The position numbers and the translations under genes were made by a program. The notes below the pieces were generated by a model. It had not been told where the DNA came from. It did not search any database and saw only the letters and a list, made by a program, of their open reading frames with translations. From Kineosporia corallincola (GTDB taxonomy: Bacteria > Actinomycetota > Actinomycetes > Actinomycetales > Kineosporiaceae), in the NCBI RefSeq assembly GCF_018499875.1, contig NZ_JAHBAY010000012.1, positions 62,001 to 126,000 on the forward strand: DNA of 64,000 bases, in the 5' to 3' direction. This document shows, one piece after another, positions 43,819 through 53,824 of this stretch (within the stretch, counting starts at the first letter, position 1; every line of letters begins with the position of its first letter).

Positions 43819-43967
43819 GAATCCTCCTCGAACGTGTGTCGTTCTCGGACCCATGGTGATCTCGAGTCGTGCATCCGGCCACTCGACGCGCCACGCAAAG
43901 TGATTCCTCGGGCGTTCGTTTCATCGTGCGGCAGATCCGGTCAGATCGACGTCAAGCACGGAAACGG

Positions 43968-43996
43968 CCGGGGCGGTGAGGAATTCACCGCCCCGG
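43968..43996. terminator. Hairpin downstream of the ABC-F gene
   Basis: 12-bp perfect stem CCGGGGCGGTGA/TCACCGCCCCGG with a 5-nt loop, 60 bp beyond the ABC-F stop on its strand. It lacks the GACGACG core. Confidence 0.65.
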
Positions 43997-44056
43997 TGGT
44001 AACCGGGCAGACTTCTGTTGCGCTCCGGGCGATATGCCCGGAAGGTCGCCGCGCGA

Positions 44057-45655
<1,599 letters not shown>

Positions 45656-45787
45656 GAGGGGACAGCTCCTGCGGAAGATTCTCGGACGGGGGGCGCCCGG
45701 TGTGCAGCAGCAGTCGAACCGGACCAAAGTGGTGACAGCATTCTACGCGGGCGGCGGTGCCGGCGTTCTCACAGACAGGGGCTGCGC

Positions 45788-46717
45788 GTGGGTATCGAGT
45801 TCGACGACGACCGGGTTGACGTCGGCGGTGTGGACGACCGTCGTGGTGGCGGCGGTATCGGGCTGGGTGGTGGCGGCCTGGCCGTCGGCGGCGGGGCCGG
45901 GGTGGTCGGCCTGGTGATCTACCTGCTGGTGGCGGTGCTCGGCGGCGGTGACGGCGGCAGCGGCTCCGGCCTGCCGCAGCTGGGTGCGGGCAGCGCCAAC
46001 AGCACCGGGAAGCAGGAGTCGCGGCAGGAGCTGTCCGACCGGTGCAACTCCGACGGCGCACTGGACGAGTACACCGACTGCCGGCTGATCAAGGTGTACG
46101 ACATCGCGGACAGCACCTGGGAGGACGAGTTCTCCCGGCGCGGGCTCTCCAGCAGCTACCACGCACCCCAGCTGGCCTTCTTCGACGACGCGGCGAGCAC
46201 CGGCTGCGGTCAGGCCTCCTCCGACGTCGGGCCGTTCTACTGCCCCGCCGACGAGGAGATCTACCTCGACCTGGACTTCCTCGACCAGCTCCAGAAGGAG
46301 TACGGCGCCGAGGGCGAGTTCGCGCAGGCGTACATCCTGGCCCACGAGTACGGCCACCACCTCCAGACTCTGCTGGGCACCGAGCAGCAGGTGCGGCAGG
46401 CCCAGCAGAGCAACCCGGACCAGGAGAACGAGTACTCGGTGGCGATGGAGCTCCAGGCCGACTGCTACGCCGGTGCCTGGTCGGTGCTCGCCGACCAGGC
46501 CGACAGCGGCATCGACCTGACCAAGGCCAACATCGCCGAGGCGCAGAAGGCCGCGCAGGCGGTGGGTGACGACCGGATCCAGAAGAAGGCCACCGGCAAG
46601 GTGGACCAGGACTCCTGGACGCACGGCTCGGCGGCGCAGCGCAAGGAGTGGTTCACCACCGGCTACTCCACCGGCGACATCGATCAGTGCGACACGTTCG
46701 GCGCACTCGGGCTCTGA
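45788..46717 (+). CDS. Neutral zinc metallopeptidase (YpfJ-type)
   Basis: 309 residues. A Gly-rich N-terminus and a membrane helix (about 35-55, VVGLVIYLLVAVLGGG) precede a soluble domain with AYILAHEYGHHLQ (HExxH) and the downstream Glu in ELQADCYAG. Six cysteines suggest disulfides outside the membrane. The GTG start is behind an AGGGG element. Its last 34 bp overlap the 3' end of the convergent GGDEF gene. Confidence 0.87.
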   Translation: MGIEFDDDRVDVGGVDDRRGGGGIGLGGGGLAVGGGAGVVGLVIYLLVAVLGGGDGGSGSGLPQLGAGSANSTGKQESRQELSDRCNSDGALDEYTDCRLIKVYDIADSTWEDEFSRRGLSSSYHAPQLAFFDDAASTGCGQASSDVGPFYCPADEEIYLDLDFLDQLQKEYGAEGEFAQAYILAHEYGHHLQTLLGTEQQVRQAQQSNPDQENEYSVAMELQADCYAGAWSVLADQADSGIDLTKANIAEAQKAAQAVGDDRIQKKATGKVDQDSWTHGSAAQRKEWFTTGYSTGDIDQCDTFGALGL

Positions 46718-47988
46718 GCCGGCTGACCGGCCTGCTGGTGGGCCCGCCGGCTGTTCTCGCGCCACTGGAGCATCACCGGCTCGAACACGGCCACCCGGTT
46801 GCGGCCCAGTTCCTTGGCCCGGTACAGGGCGATGTCGGCGAACTCGACGAGCTGCTCCCCGCCGTTCGCCGTCCCGTCGTCCACGGCCAGCCCGAGACTC
46901 GAGGTGACCGGCACGTCCACCCCGTCCAGCACGAACGGGTCCTGGAACACCCGCTGCACCCGGGCGGCCACCTCGGCCGCACCGGCCGGGGTGTGGTGGG
47001 CGACGGTGAGGAGCACGAACTCGTCGCCGCCCACCCGGGCCAGCACGTCGGAACTGCGCAGCACCCCGGTGACCCGGGACGCCACCTGACGCAGCAGGGC
47101 GTCCCCGGCACCGTGGCCCAGGGTGTCGTTGACGTTCTTGAAGTGGTCCAGGTCGAAGTAGACGACGCCGATCAGCCGGCCCGCCTGCCGGCCCCGGGCC
47201 AGGGCGCTGACCAGGTGGTCGGAGAACAGGGCCCGGTTCGGCAGGCCGGTCAGCGGGTCCCGGGTGGCCTTGTGCTGGAGCTCGGCGTTGGCCTCGGACA
47301 GCCGCAGGTTCACCTGTTCGGTGGCCTCCTGCTCCTGCCGCAACTCGTCGGCCAGCAGCGAATTCTGGTGCGCCAGCAGGCGGGCGCCGGCCATCTGCCG
47401 GTAGCCGTACCGGGCCAGCGGCGGCGCCCCGAACCCGCCGAACACGATGAACGCCACGAGGGCCCAGTTGCCCTGCACGGCCAGCCCGGCCCCGCCGCTG
47501 AGCACGATGCCGACGTGGAAGATCCGGTACACGCCCGGGGTGGCGGCGCAGAACAGCAGGTTCGCGGCGTTGGCCAGCACCAGCATGGTGACCGGCACCG
47601 CGACCAGCCCCGGGTCGGCGTCCCCGGGCCGCAGGGCCAGACAGCTGCTGCCCCAGATCACGCCCGTCCCGAGCTGGAGCATCCCGAAACGCCGGGTCAC
47701 CCCGGCCGGTGACGCGCCCACGGCGAGCCGCCGGGCCGGGGCGATGACCGTGGCCGGCACGGCGAAGTGGAACAGCGTCAGCCAGGCCAGGCAGAGCCCG
47801 CTCCAGACCAGCAGCCCCAGCCGCGGCACACCGGCCACGAGCAGCACGACGTCGGCGGTGGCGACCAGGCCGAACCCGAGCAGGTTGCTGACCCGGGCGG
47901 CCTCCGCCGTCTGGATCAGCAGCTCGCGGCGGACCACGTCGTCGATCTCCGGGTCCGGGGCCCGCACGATCCGCCAGATGTCCCGCAC
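46684..47988 (-). CDS. Membrane GGDEF diguanylate cyclase (copy 1 of a tandem pair)
   Basis: 434 residues. About six membrane helices (residues 35-190) and a coiled coil (EQEATEQVNLRLSEANAELQHKA) precede the GGDEF domain. The active motif is GGDEF (ARVGGDEFVLL), and an inhibitory I-site RxxD (RSSD) stands five residues before it, so product feedback is likely. It makes c-di-GMP. It starts RDIWRIVRAPDPEIDDVVR, closely like its neighbour; only 3 bp separate them. Its end overlaps the zinc peptidase gene. Confidence 0.9.
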   Translation of the reverse strand: MRDIWRIVRAPDPEIDDVVRRELLIQTAEAARVSNLLGFGLVATADVVLLVAGVPRLGLLVWSGLCLAWLTLFHFAVPATVIAPARRLAVGASPAGVTRRFGMLQLGTGVIWGSSCLALRPGDADPGLVAVPVTMLVLANAANLLFCAATPGVYRIFHVGIVLSGGAGLAVQGNWALVAFIVFGGFGAPPLARYGYRQMAGARLLAHQNSLLADELRQEQEATEQVNLRLSEANAELQHKATRDPLTGLPNRALFSDHLVSALARGRQAGRLIGVVYFDLDHFKNVNDTLGHGAGDALLRQVASRVTGVLRSSDVLARVGGDEFVLLTVAHHTPAGAAEVAARVQRVFQDPFVLDGVDVPVTSSLGLAVDDGTANGGEQLVEFADIALYRAKELGRNRVAVFEPVMLQWRENSRRAHQQAGQPAQSPSAPNVSH

Positions 47989-47991
47989 GCC

Positions 47992-49245
47992 TCAGGAGTC
48001 GACAGCCCTGCCCAGCCGATTGAGCGCTTCCCGGGTGGGAGGCGCCACGAACACCTGGTTGCGGCCCAGTTGCTTGGCCCGGTACAGCGCCATGTCGGCC
48101 CGCTCCACCAGGTCCTCCCCGGACAGACCCGGGTCGTCGACCGCCACGCCCAGGCTCGCCGAGATCACCGCCGGGTTGCCGGCCAGGTCGAACGGCACCT
48201 CCAGCACCTGCCGGATCCGCTCCGCCACCTGCACCGGCGCCACCTCACCCGGGCCGGCGCCGAAGTCGTGGGTGAGCACCACGAACTCGTCACCGCCCAG
48301 CCGGGCCAGCACGTCCGGGCTGCGCAGCACCGCGGCCGTGCGGTCGGCCACCTGGCGCAGCAGCTCGTCACCGGCGCCGTGGCCGAGACTGTCGTTGACC
48401 GCCTTGAAATGGTCCAGGTCGAAATAGATCACCGCCACCGGCGTGGCGTTGCGCCGGCCGTGCCGCATCGACCGGCCCAGGTTCTCGAAGAACAGGGTGC
48501 GGTTCGGCAGCCGGGTCAGCGGGTCGCGGGTGGCCTGCTGGCGCAGCTCGGCGTTGGCCTCGGACAGCTCCAGATTCATCCGCTCCACGCCCTCGCGCTC
48601 CAGGCGCAGGTCGTGGGCCAGCAGCTCGCTGCGCCGGGCCAGCACCCGGGCCCGGGCCACCTGCTGGTACATGTACCGGGCCAGCGGCACGGCCGCGGGC
48701 GCCACCACGGCGTTCAGCGCGGCCACCCCGCCCTCGCCGTGCGCGATCAGCCCGGCCGACGCGGCCACCAGCGCGGTCAGGTGGAAGGCCAGCCAGGGCC
48801 GGGGCGTGGCCGACGAGAACACCACGTTGGCGGCCACCGCCAGCACGGTCACCGCGCAGGCCGTCGACACCACCGAGGTGTCCCCGGCCGTCGGCGCGGC
48901 GGCGGCCGGCAGCAGCCCCCAGGCCAGACCGCCCAGGGTCTGGAAGGCGGTGAACACCCGCAGCCGGTCGCGGTAGGAGCGGCGGTGCCGGGGATCCACC
49001 ACGAACACCCCGACACCGGCGACGTAGAGCACCATCACCAGCAGCACGAGCCCGGTCCACAGCAGGACCGGGCCCGTCGCGGCGTGCTCGGCCGCCATCA
49101 CCACCAGCACCACGGCCGACAGCGGCAGCCCGAGCAGGCTGCTCAGCCGCGAGGCCTGCGCGGACTGCTCCAGCAGCTGCCCGCGCACGACCTCGTCGAG
49201 CACCGGGTTCGGCGCCACGACGAGCCGCCAGATGTCCCGCACCAC
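47992..49245 (-). CDS. Membrane GGDEF diguanylate cyclase (copy 2 of a tandem pair)
   Basis: 417 residues with the same plan: helical membrane part, coiled coil (EREGVERMNLELSEANAELRQQATR) and a GGDEF domain with GGDEF (ARLGGDEFVVL) and I-site RSPD. GTG or the next GTG may be the start. The two proteins share the N-terminal RDIWRLVVAPNP region and the whole architecture, so they arose by duplication; they diverge mostly in the membrane sensor part. It would make c-di-GMP from two GTP. Confidence 0.9.
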   Translation of the reverse strand: MVRDIWRLVVAPNPVLDEVVRGQLLEQSAQASRLSSLLGLPLSAVVLVVMAAEHAATGPVLLWTGLVLLVMVLYVAGVGVFVVDPRHRRSYRDRLRVFTAFQTLGGLAWGLLPAAAAPTAGDTSVVSTACAVTVLAVAANVVFSSATPRPWLAFHLTALVAASAGLIAHGEGGVAALNAVVAPAAVPLARYMYQQVARARVLARRSELLAHDLRLEREGVERMNLELSEANAELRQQATRDPLTRLPNRTLFFENLGRSMRHGRRNATPVAVIYFDLDHFKAVNDSLGHGAGDELLRQVADRTAAVLRSPDVLARLGGDEFVVLTHDFGAGPGEVAPVQVAERIRQVLEVPFDLAGNPAVISASLGVAVDDPGLSGEDLVERADMALYRAKQLGRNQVFVAPPTREALNRLGRAVDS

Positions 49246-49278
49246 CGGGGCATCGTCATCGGCGACTCACAGGTTGAA

Positions 49279-49626
49279 CTAGAGGTTGAACCCCAGGGCC
49301 CGCAGCTGCTCGCGGCCGTCGTCGGTGATCTTGTCGGGGCCCCACGGCGGCATCCACACCCAGTTGATGGCCATGCCCTTGACCAGCGAGTCCAGGGCGG
49401 TCTGCGCCTGGTCCTCGATCACGTCGGTCAGCGGGCAGGCCGCCGACGTCAGCGTCATGTCGATGGTGGCGTGGTTGTGCTGGTCGATCGTGATGCCGTA
49501 GACCAGGCCCAGGTCGACCACGTTGATGCCCAGCTCGGGGTCGACGACGTCGCGCAGGGCCTCCTCGACGTCGGCGACGTCCGCCGGGACGTCCGCCGGG
49601 TTGGTGTCCACTGCCTGCTCGCTCAT
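49279..49626 (-). CDS. sufT: SUF-associated DUF59/MIP18 protein
   Basis: 115 residues of the DUF59 family. It contains RDVVDPELGINVVDLGLVYGI and the active Cys context TSAACPLTDV, typical of SufT-like iron-sulfur maturation factors. The ATG has GAGAGG 5 nt upstream, and the stop of SufU overlaps it by ATGA. It closes the SUF operon. Confidence 0.9.
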   Translation of the reverse strand: MSEQAVDTNPADVPADVADVEEALRDVVDPELGINVVDLGLVYGITIDQHNHATIDMTLTSAACPLTDVIEDQAQTALDSLVKGMAINWVWMPPWGPDKITDDGREQLRALGFNL

Positions 49627-50138
49627 CGGTCCTCTCCAGAGGTCAGTTCGATACCGGGCTGATCGCCGGGTTGCGGCCGGGCCGCCTCGATCCGCAACAA
49701 CGCGTCCTCGAACGCGGTCCATCCCAGGATCGCGCACTTGACGCGATTGGCGTGCCGGCTCACCCCGGCGAAGGCCACGGCGTCGCCGAGCACCTCCTCG
49801 TCGGGGGTGCCCTCGCCGCGGCTGCGCAGCATGGTGCGGTAGTCGGCCAGGATGTCCCGCGCCTCACCGACCGGTTTGCCGACGACCAGGTCGTGCATCA
49901 CCGAGGTGGCGGCCTGGCTGATCGAGCAGCCGTCACCGGTCCAGGCCAGCTCACTCACGGTGCTGCCGCCGAGGGTGAGCTCCACGGTGACCTCGTCGCC
50001 GCACAGCGGGTTGTACTGGTGGCTGCGGGCGGTGCCGCTCGCCGGGTCGACCGGCTCGTCGGCCAGCGCCACGCGCCCGTGCTTCTCCTTGGAGTGATCC
50101 AGGATCACCTGCTGGTAGAGCGCTTCGAGTGAGGACAA
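49623..50138 (-). CDS. sufU: SufU-type iron-sulfur scaffold/sulfur-transfer protein
   Basis: 171 residues. Conserved Cys are in NPLCGDEV (Cys1), GDGCSISQA (Cys2) and RVKCAILGW (Cys3), the SufU pattern; an Asp/Asn in GDE completes the zinc site. SufU accepts sulfur from SufS. The start is a TTG with AGGAG 6 nt upstream, supported by homology. It follows SufS immediately. Confidence 0.9.
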   Translation of the reverse strand: MSSLEALYQQVILDHSKEKHGRVALADEPVDPASGTARSHQYNPLCGDEVTVELTLGGSTVSELAWTGDGCSISQAATSVMHDLVVGKPVGEARDILADYRTMLRSRGEGTPDEEVLGDAVAFAGVSRHANRVKCAILGWTAFEDALLRIEAARPQPGDQPGIELTSGEDR

Positions 50139-50140
50139 GG

Positions 50141-51421
50141 TCAGCTCCTGCCGAAGAATCCGCGGACGGTACGCAGCGCCTCGACGAAACGCTCCACGTC
50201 GGCGTCGGTGGTGTAGAGGTAGGCACTGGCGCGGCTGGAGGCGTTCACGCCGTAGCGGCGGTGCACCGGCTGCGCGCAGTGGTGGCCGACCCGCACGGCG
50301 ACCCCGGCGGCGTCGAGCACCTGGCCGACGTCGTGCGGGTGCACGCCCTCGACCTCGAACGCCACGGTGGCCGTGCGGTTCTCGGCCGTCGGCGGGCCGA
50401 TCACCCGCACGCCCTCGACGGTCGCCAGCCCGTCGAGCATGAGCTGCGCCAGCTGGTGCTCCCGGGCGGCGATGCGGTGCATGCCGACCCGGTCGAGGTA
50501 GTCGACGGCGGCGCGCAGCGCCACGGCCTGAGCCACCGGCGGGGTGCCGGCCTCGAACCGCTGCGGGGCATCGCGGAACGTCGCGGTCTCCATCGTCACC
50601 CGCTCGACCATCGACCCGCCGGTCAGCACCGGCGGCAGCGCGTTGAGCAGGTCGGGACGGGCCGCGAGCACGCCGATCCCGGTCGGGCCGAGCATCTTGT
50701 GGCCGGAGAACACCGCCGCGTCGACGCCCAGGTCGCCCAGGTCGACCGGCAGGTGCGGCACCGACTGGCAGGCGTCGAGCACGGTGAGAGCGCCCACCGC
50801 GCGGGCCCGCGCGGCCAGGTCGCGCACCGGGTTGACGGTGCCGAGCACGTTCGAGGCGTGCGCGAACGCGACCACCTTCGTGCGCTCGTTGATCAGGTCG
50901 TCGATGCCGGACAGGTCGAGCCGGCCGTCGTCGGTCAGCGGGATCCAGCGCAGCGTCGCGCCCACGCGGGCGGCGGCGCGCTGCCAGGGCACCAGGTTGG
51001 CGTGGTGCTCCAGCTCGGTGACCAGCACCTCGTCGCCGGGCCGCAGCGCGTACTCCCCCGCCTCCGGGTCGGTCAGCGCGCTCGCCAGCACGTTGAGTCC
51101 CTCGGTGGCGTTGCGCATCCAGACCACGCCGTCGTCGGGCATCCCGACGAAGCGGGCCACGGTCTCCCGGGCGGCCTCGAACGCGTCGGTGGCCTCACTG
51201 GCCAGGGTGTGCGCGCCGCGGTGCACCGCGCTGTAAGACGTGGTGGCGAACTCGTACTCGGCCTTCAGCACCTGCTCCGGGCGCTGCGACGTGGCCCCGG
51301 AGTCGAGGTAGACCAGCGGGGCGCCGTCGGCGACCGTGCGGTGCAGGATCGGGAAGTCCGCCCGGAGGGCCTCGATCTCCGCGGCGTCCAGCGGTGTCGC
51401 CTGCGTGGACGTGAGGGTCAC
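50141..51421 (-). CDS. sufS: Cysteine desulfurase SufS
   Basis: 426 residues. PLP Lys is in FSGHKMLGP, the active Cys in VRVGHHCAQP, and the PLP-site HHANLVPW is visible. It frees sulfur from cysteine for Fe-S assembly and passes it to SufU. GTG start with GAAGGA about 9 nt upstream. A strong hairpin separates it from SufC. Confidence 0.95.
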   Translation of the reverse strand: MTLTSTQATPLDAAEIEALRADFPILHRTVADGAPLVYLDSGATSQRPEQVLKAEYEFATTSYSAVHRGAHTLASEATDAFEAARETVARFVGMPDDGVVWMRNATEGLNVLASALTDPEAGEYALRPGDEVLVTELEHHANLVPWQRAAARVGATLRWIPLTDDGRLDLSGIDDLINERTKVVAFAHASNVLGTVNPVRDLAARARAVGALTVLDACQSVPHLPVDLGDLGVDAAVFSGHKMLGPTGIGVLAARPDLLNALPPVLTGGSMVERVTMETATFRDAPQRFEAGTPPVAQAVALRAAVDYLDRVGMHRIAAREHQLAQLMLDGLATVEGVRVIGPPTAENRTATVAFEVEGVHPHDVGQVLDAAGVAVRVGHHCAQPVHRRYGVNASSRASAYLYTTDADVERFVEALRTVRGFFGRS

Positions 51422-51448
51422 GCGATCAGATCCTTCATCAGATCGAGA

Positions 51449-51495
51449 ATCATGGACGACGAGGAGCCGCGTGCGGGCTCCTCGTCGTCCATGAT
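51449..51495. terminator. Hairpin between sufC and sufS, inside the SUF cluster
   Basis: 20-bp perfect stem with a 7-nt loop (ATCATGGACGACGAGG arm). It lies 16 bp after the sufC stop and 27 bp before the sufS start, so part of the transcript may stop here. Confidence 0.8.
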
Positions 51496-51511
51496 CGGGG
51501 GGTCGGTGAGC

Positions 51512-52270
51512 TCAGACGCTCGCGCCGGTGAACCGGTCGTAGCCGTTGGCCTCGAGCTCGTCGGCCAGCTCCGGGCCGCCCTCGGCCGCCACCTTGCCGT
51601 CGACGAACACGTGCACGAAGTCCGGCTTGATGTAGCGCAGGATGCGCGTGTAGTGCGTGATCAGCAGCACGCCGACCTCGCTGTTCTCACGCACCCGGTT
51701 GACGCCCTCGGAGACGATCTTCAGGGCGTCCACGTCGAGGCCGGAGTCGGTCTCGTCGAGCACGGCGAAACGCGGCTTGAGAAGCTCCATCTGGAGGATC
51801 TCGTGACGCTTCTTCTCACCGCCGGAGAAGCCGGCGTTGACGTCGCGCTCGGCGAAGGCCGGGTCCATCTTCAGCGCGTCCATGGCGCCGCGGACGTCTT
51901 TGACCCAGGTGCGCAGGCTCGGGGCCTTGCCGTCGATCGCGGTCTTGGCGGTGCGCAGGAAGTTGGACACGGTGACGCCGGCCACCTCGACCGGGTACTG
52001 CATGGCCAGGAAGAGGCCGGCCCGGGCGCGCTCGTCCACGCTCATCTCGAGCAGGTTCTCGCCGTCGAGCGTGACCGTGCCGGAGGTGATCGTGTACTTC
52101 GGGTGCCCGGCGATGGAGTACGCCAGCGTGGACTTGCCGGAGCCGTTGGGGCCCATGATCGCGTGCGTCTCACCGGAGCCGATGGTCAGGTCGACACCGC
52201 GCAGGATCTCCTTGGGGCCCTGCTCGGTCTCGACGCTGACGTGCAGGTCGCGGATTTCCAGTGTGGCCAT
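51512..52270 (-). CDS. sufC: SUF ATPase SufC
   Basis: 252 residues. Walker A MGPNGSGKST, signature FSGGEKKRHEILQM (SufC form), Walker B AVLDETDSGLD and the switch LLITHYTRI. It drives conformational change in SufBCD to assemble Fe-S clusters. AAGGAGA lies upstream of the ATG. Confidence 0.95.
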   Translation of the reverse strand: MATLEIRDLHVSVETEQGPKEILRGVDLTIGSGETHAIMGPNGSGKSTLAYSIAGHPKYTITSGTVTLDGENLLEMSVDERARAGLFLAMQYPVEVAGVTVSNFLRTAKTAIDGKAPSLRTWVKDVRGAMDALKMDPAFAERDVNAGFSGGEKKRHEILQMELLKPRFAVLDETDSGLDVDALKIVSEGVNRVRENSEVGVLLITHYTRILRYIKPDFVHVFVDGKVAAEGGPELADELEANGYDRFTGASV

Positions 52271-52276
52271 GGCGGT

Positions 52277-52621
52277 TCAGTTCTCCTTAGATGAAGCAGA
52301 GTTCACGATGACGTCGGTGTCGACGTACACGTCGTCGCCCTCGAGGGTGACCTCGTACACGTCCACCGGGGTGACGGCGGGCAGGGCCGTGGGCCGGCCG
52401 GTGCGCAGGTCGAAGGCCGAGCCGTGGAGCCAGCACTCGATGGTGCAGTCCTCGACCAGTCCCTCCGACAGCGAGACCGCGGCGTGGGTGCACAGGTCGG
52501 CGACCGCGTGCACCTCGCCGTTGTTCTCCCGGGCCAGGGCGACGAGCGCCGTGCCCACGGTGACCTGGACGGCCTCGCCGGGCGTCAGGTCGGCGAGCGA
52601 CGCGACGCGCTCACGGCTCAC
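52277..52621 (-). CDS. Rieske-type 2Fe-2S ferredoxin in the SUF operon
   Basis: 114 residues, NirD/Rieske fold. The ligand motifs are CTHAAVSLSEG (C-x-H) and CWLHGSAF (C-x2-H), with a loop between. It probably donates electrons. Its GTG overlaps the SufD stop (GTGA), and SufC follows in 6 bp. This gene is a common actinobacterial insert between sufD and sufC. Confidence 0.92.
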   Translation of the reverse strand: MSRERVASLADLTPGEAVQVTVGTALVALARENNGEVHAVADLCTHAAVSLSEGLVEDCTIECWLHGSAFDLRTGRPTALPAVTPVDVYEVTLEGDDVYVDTDVIVNSASSKEN

Positions 52622-53778
52622 CGCTGCACCGCGCTGATCGCGGTCTCGGGCTCGCCGCCCAGCTCGGCCTCGATCGCGGCGAGCAGACGCTCCTGGAGGT
52701 CGGGGATGCCGATCTTGTGGATCAGCTCGGCGAAGAAGCCACGCACGACCAGGCGGCGCGCCTCCTCCTCGGTGATGCCCCGGGCCTGGAGGTAGAACAG
52801 CTGCTCGTCGTCGAACCGGCCGGTGGTGCTGGCGTGGCCGGCGCCGACGATCTCGCCGGTCTCGATCTCCAGGTTCGGCACCGAGTCGGCCCGGGTGCCG
52901 TCGGTCAGCACCAGGTTCCGGTTCATCTCGTAGGTGTCGGTGCCCTCGGCCTCGGCCCGGATCAGCACGTCGCCGACCCACACGGTGTGCGCGCCCTCGC
53001 CCTGGAGCGCGCCCTTGTAGGTGACGTTGCTGCGGCACTTCGGCGCGCTGTGGTCGACGAAGAGCCGGTGCTCCTGGTGCTGCCCGGCGTCGGCGATGTA
53101 GAGGCCGGCCATCTCGGCGTCGCCGCCCGGGCCGGTGTACTCCACGGTCTCGACGAAGCGCACCAGGTCGCCGCCCAGGGTGACCTGGGTGGAGTTGATC
53201 GACGCGTCCTTGCCCAGACGGATGCCGACGTGCTGGGCGTGCACCGCGGTGCGGTCCCAGCCCTGCACGCTGACGAACTTCACCCGGGCGCCGTCGCCGA
53301 CCAGGATCGACAGCTCGCCGGAGTAGCGCGCGCTGCCGGTGTGCTCGACGACCACCGAGACCTGGGCGTTGGCGCCGATGTCGAGAATGACGTGGCCCCA
53401 GACGATCTGGTCGCCGGTGCCGTGCAGCCGGATCACGACCGGCCGGTCCGGCTCGGCGTCGCGCGGCACCCGCACGACGACCGCGCCGTTCTTCGCGTTC
53501 TCCAGTGCCAGCACGCTGGTGCGGTCGACCGACTTCGGCACCGAGCGCAGCAGCGGGTCGCCGGCCCCGACCGTGGTCAGCTCGACGCCCTCGGGCAGGT
53601 CGGTGGTCCAGGTCAGGGTGGCGTCGGTGGGCTCGCCCTCGAGCAGCCCGCGCAGGCGGTCCAGCGGGGTGAACCGCCAGTCCTCCTCCCGGCCGTTCGG
53701 GAGCGGGAAGTCCGCGACGTCGAAGCTCGAGCGGTGCAGCTCGACCGGTCCGCCTTCGATCGTGAATGTCTGAGTCAT
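52618..53778 (-). CDS. sufD: SUF scaffold subunit SufD
   Basis: 386 residues. It has the beta-helical SufBD fold, with QEHRLFVDHSAPKCRSNVTYKGAL and the C-terminal ITEEEARRLVVRGFF. It pairs with SufB and SufC in cluster assembly. ATG start; SufB ends 46 bp upstream. Confidence 0.94.
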   Translation of the reverse strand: MTQTFTIEGGPVELHRSSFDVADFPLPNGREEDWRFTPLDRLRGLLEGEPTDATLTWTTDLPEGVELTTVGAGDPLLRSVPKSVDRTSVLALENAKNGAVVVRVPRDAEPDRPVVIRLHGTGDQIVWGHVILDIGANAQVSVVVEHTGSARYSGELSILVGDGARVKFVSVQGWDRTAVHAQHVGIRLGKDASINSTQVTLGGDLVRFVETVEYTGPGGDAEMAGLYIADAGQHQEHRLFVDHSAPKCRSNVTYKGALQGEGAHTVWVGDVLIRAEAEGTDTYEMNRNLVLTDGTRADSVPNLEIETGEIVGAGHASTTGRFDDEQLFYLQARGITEEEARRLVVRGFFAELIHKIGIPDLQERLLAAIEAELGGEPETAISAVQR

Positions 53779-53824
53779 GGCTCTTTCGTTCTGGAAGTGG
53801 TTGATGGGTGACGGGTTTGGCGGA

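Noticed and set aside
47767-52294. Long plus-strand frames over the GGDEF and SUF genes.
   Set aside because: Shadows of recognised minus-strand genes.
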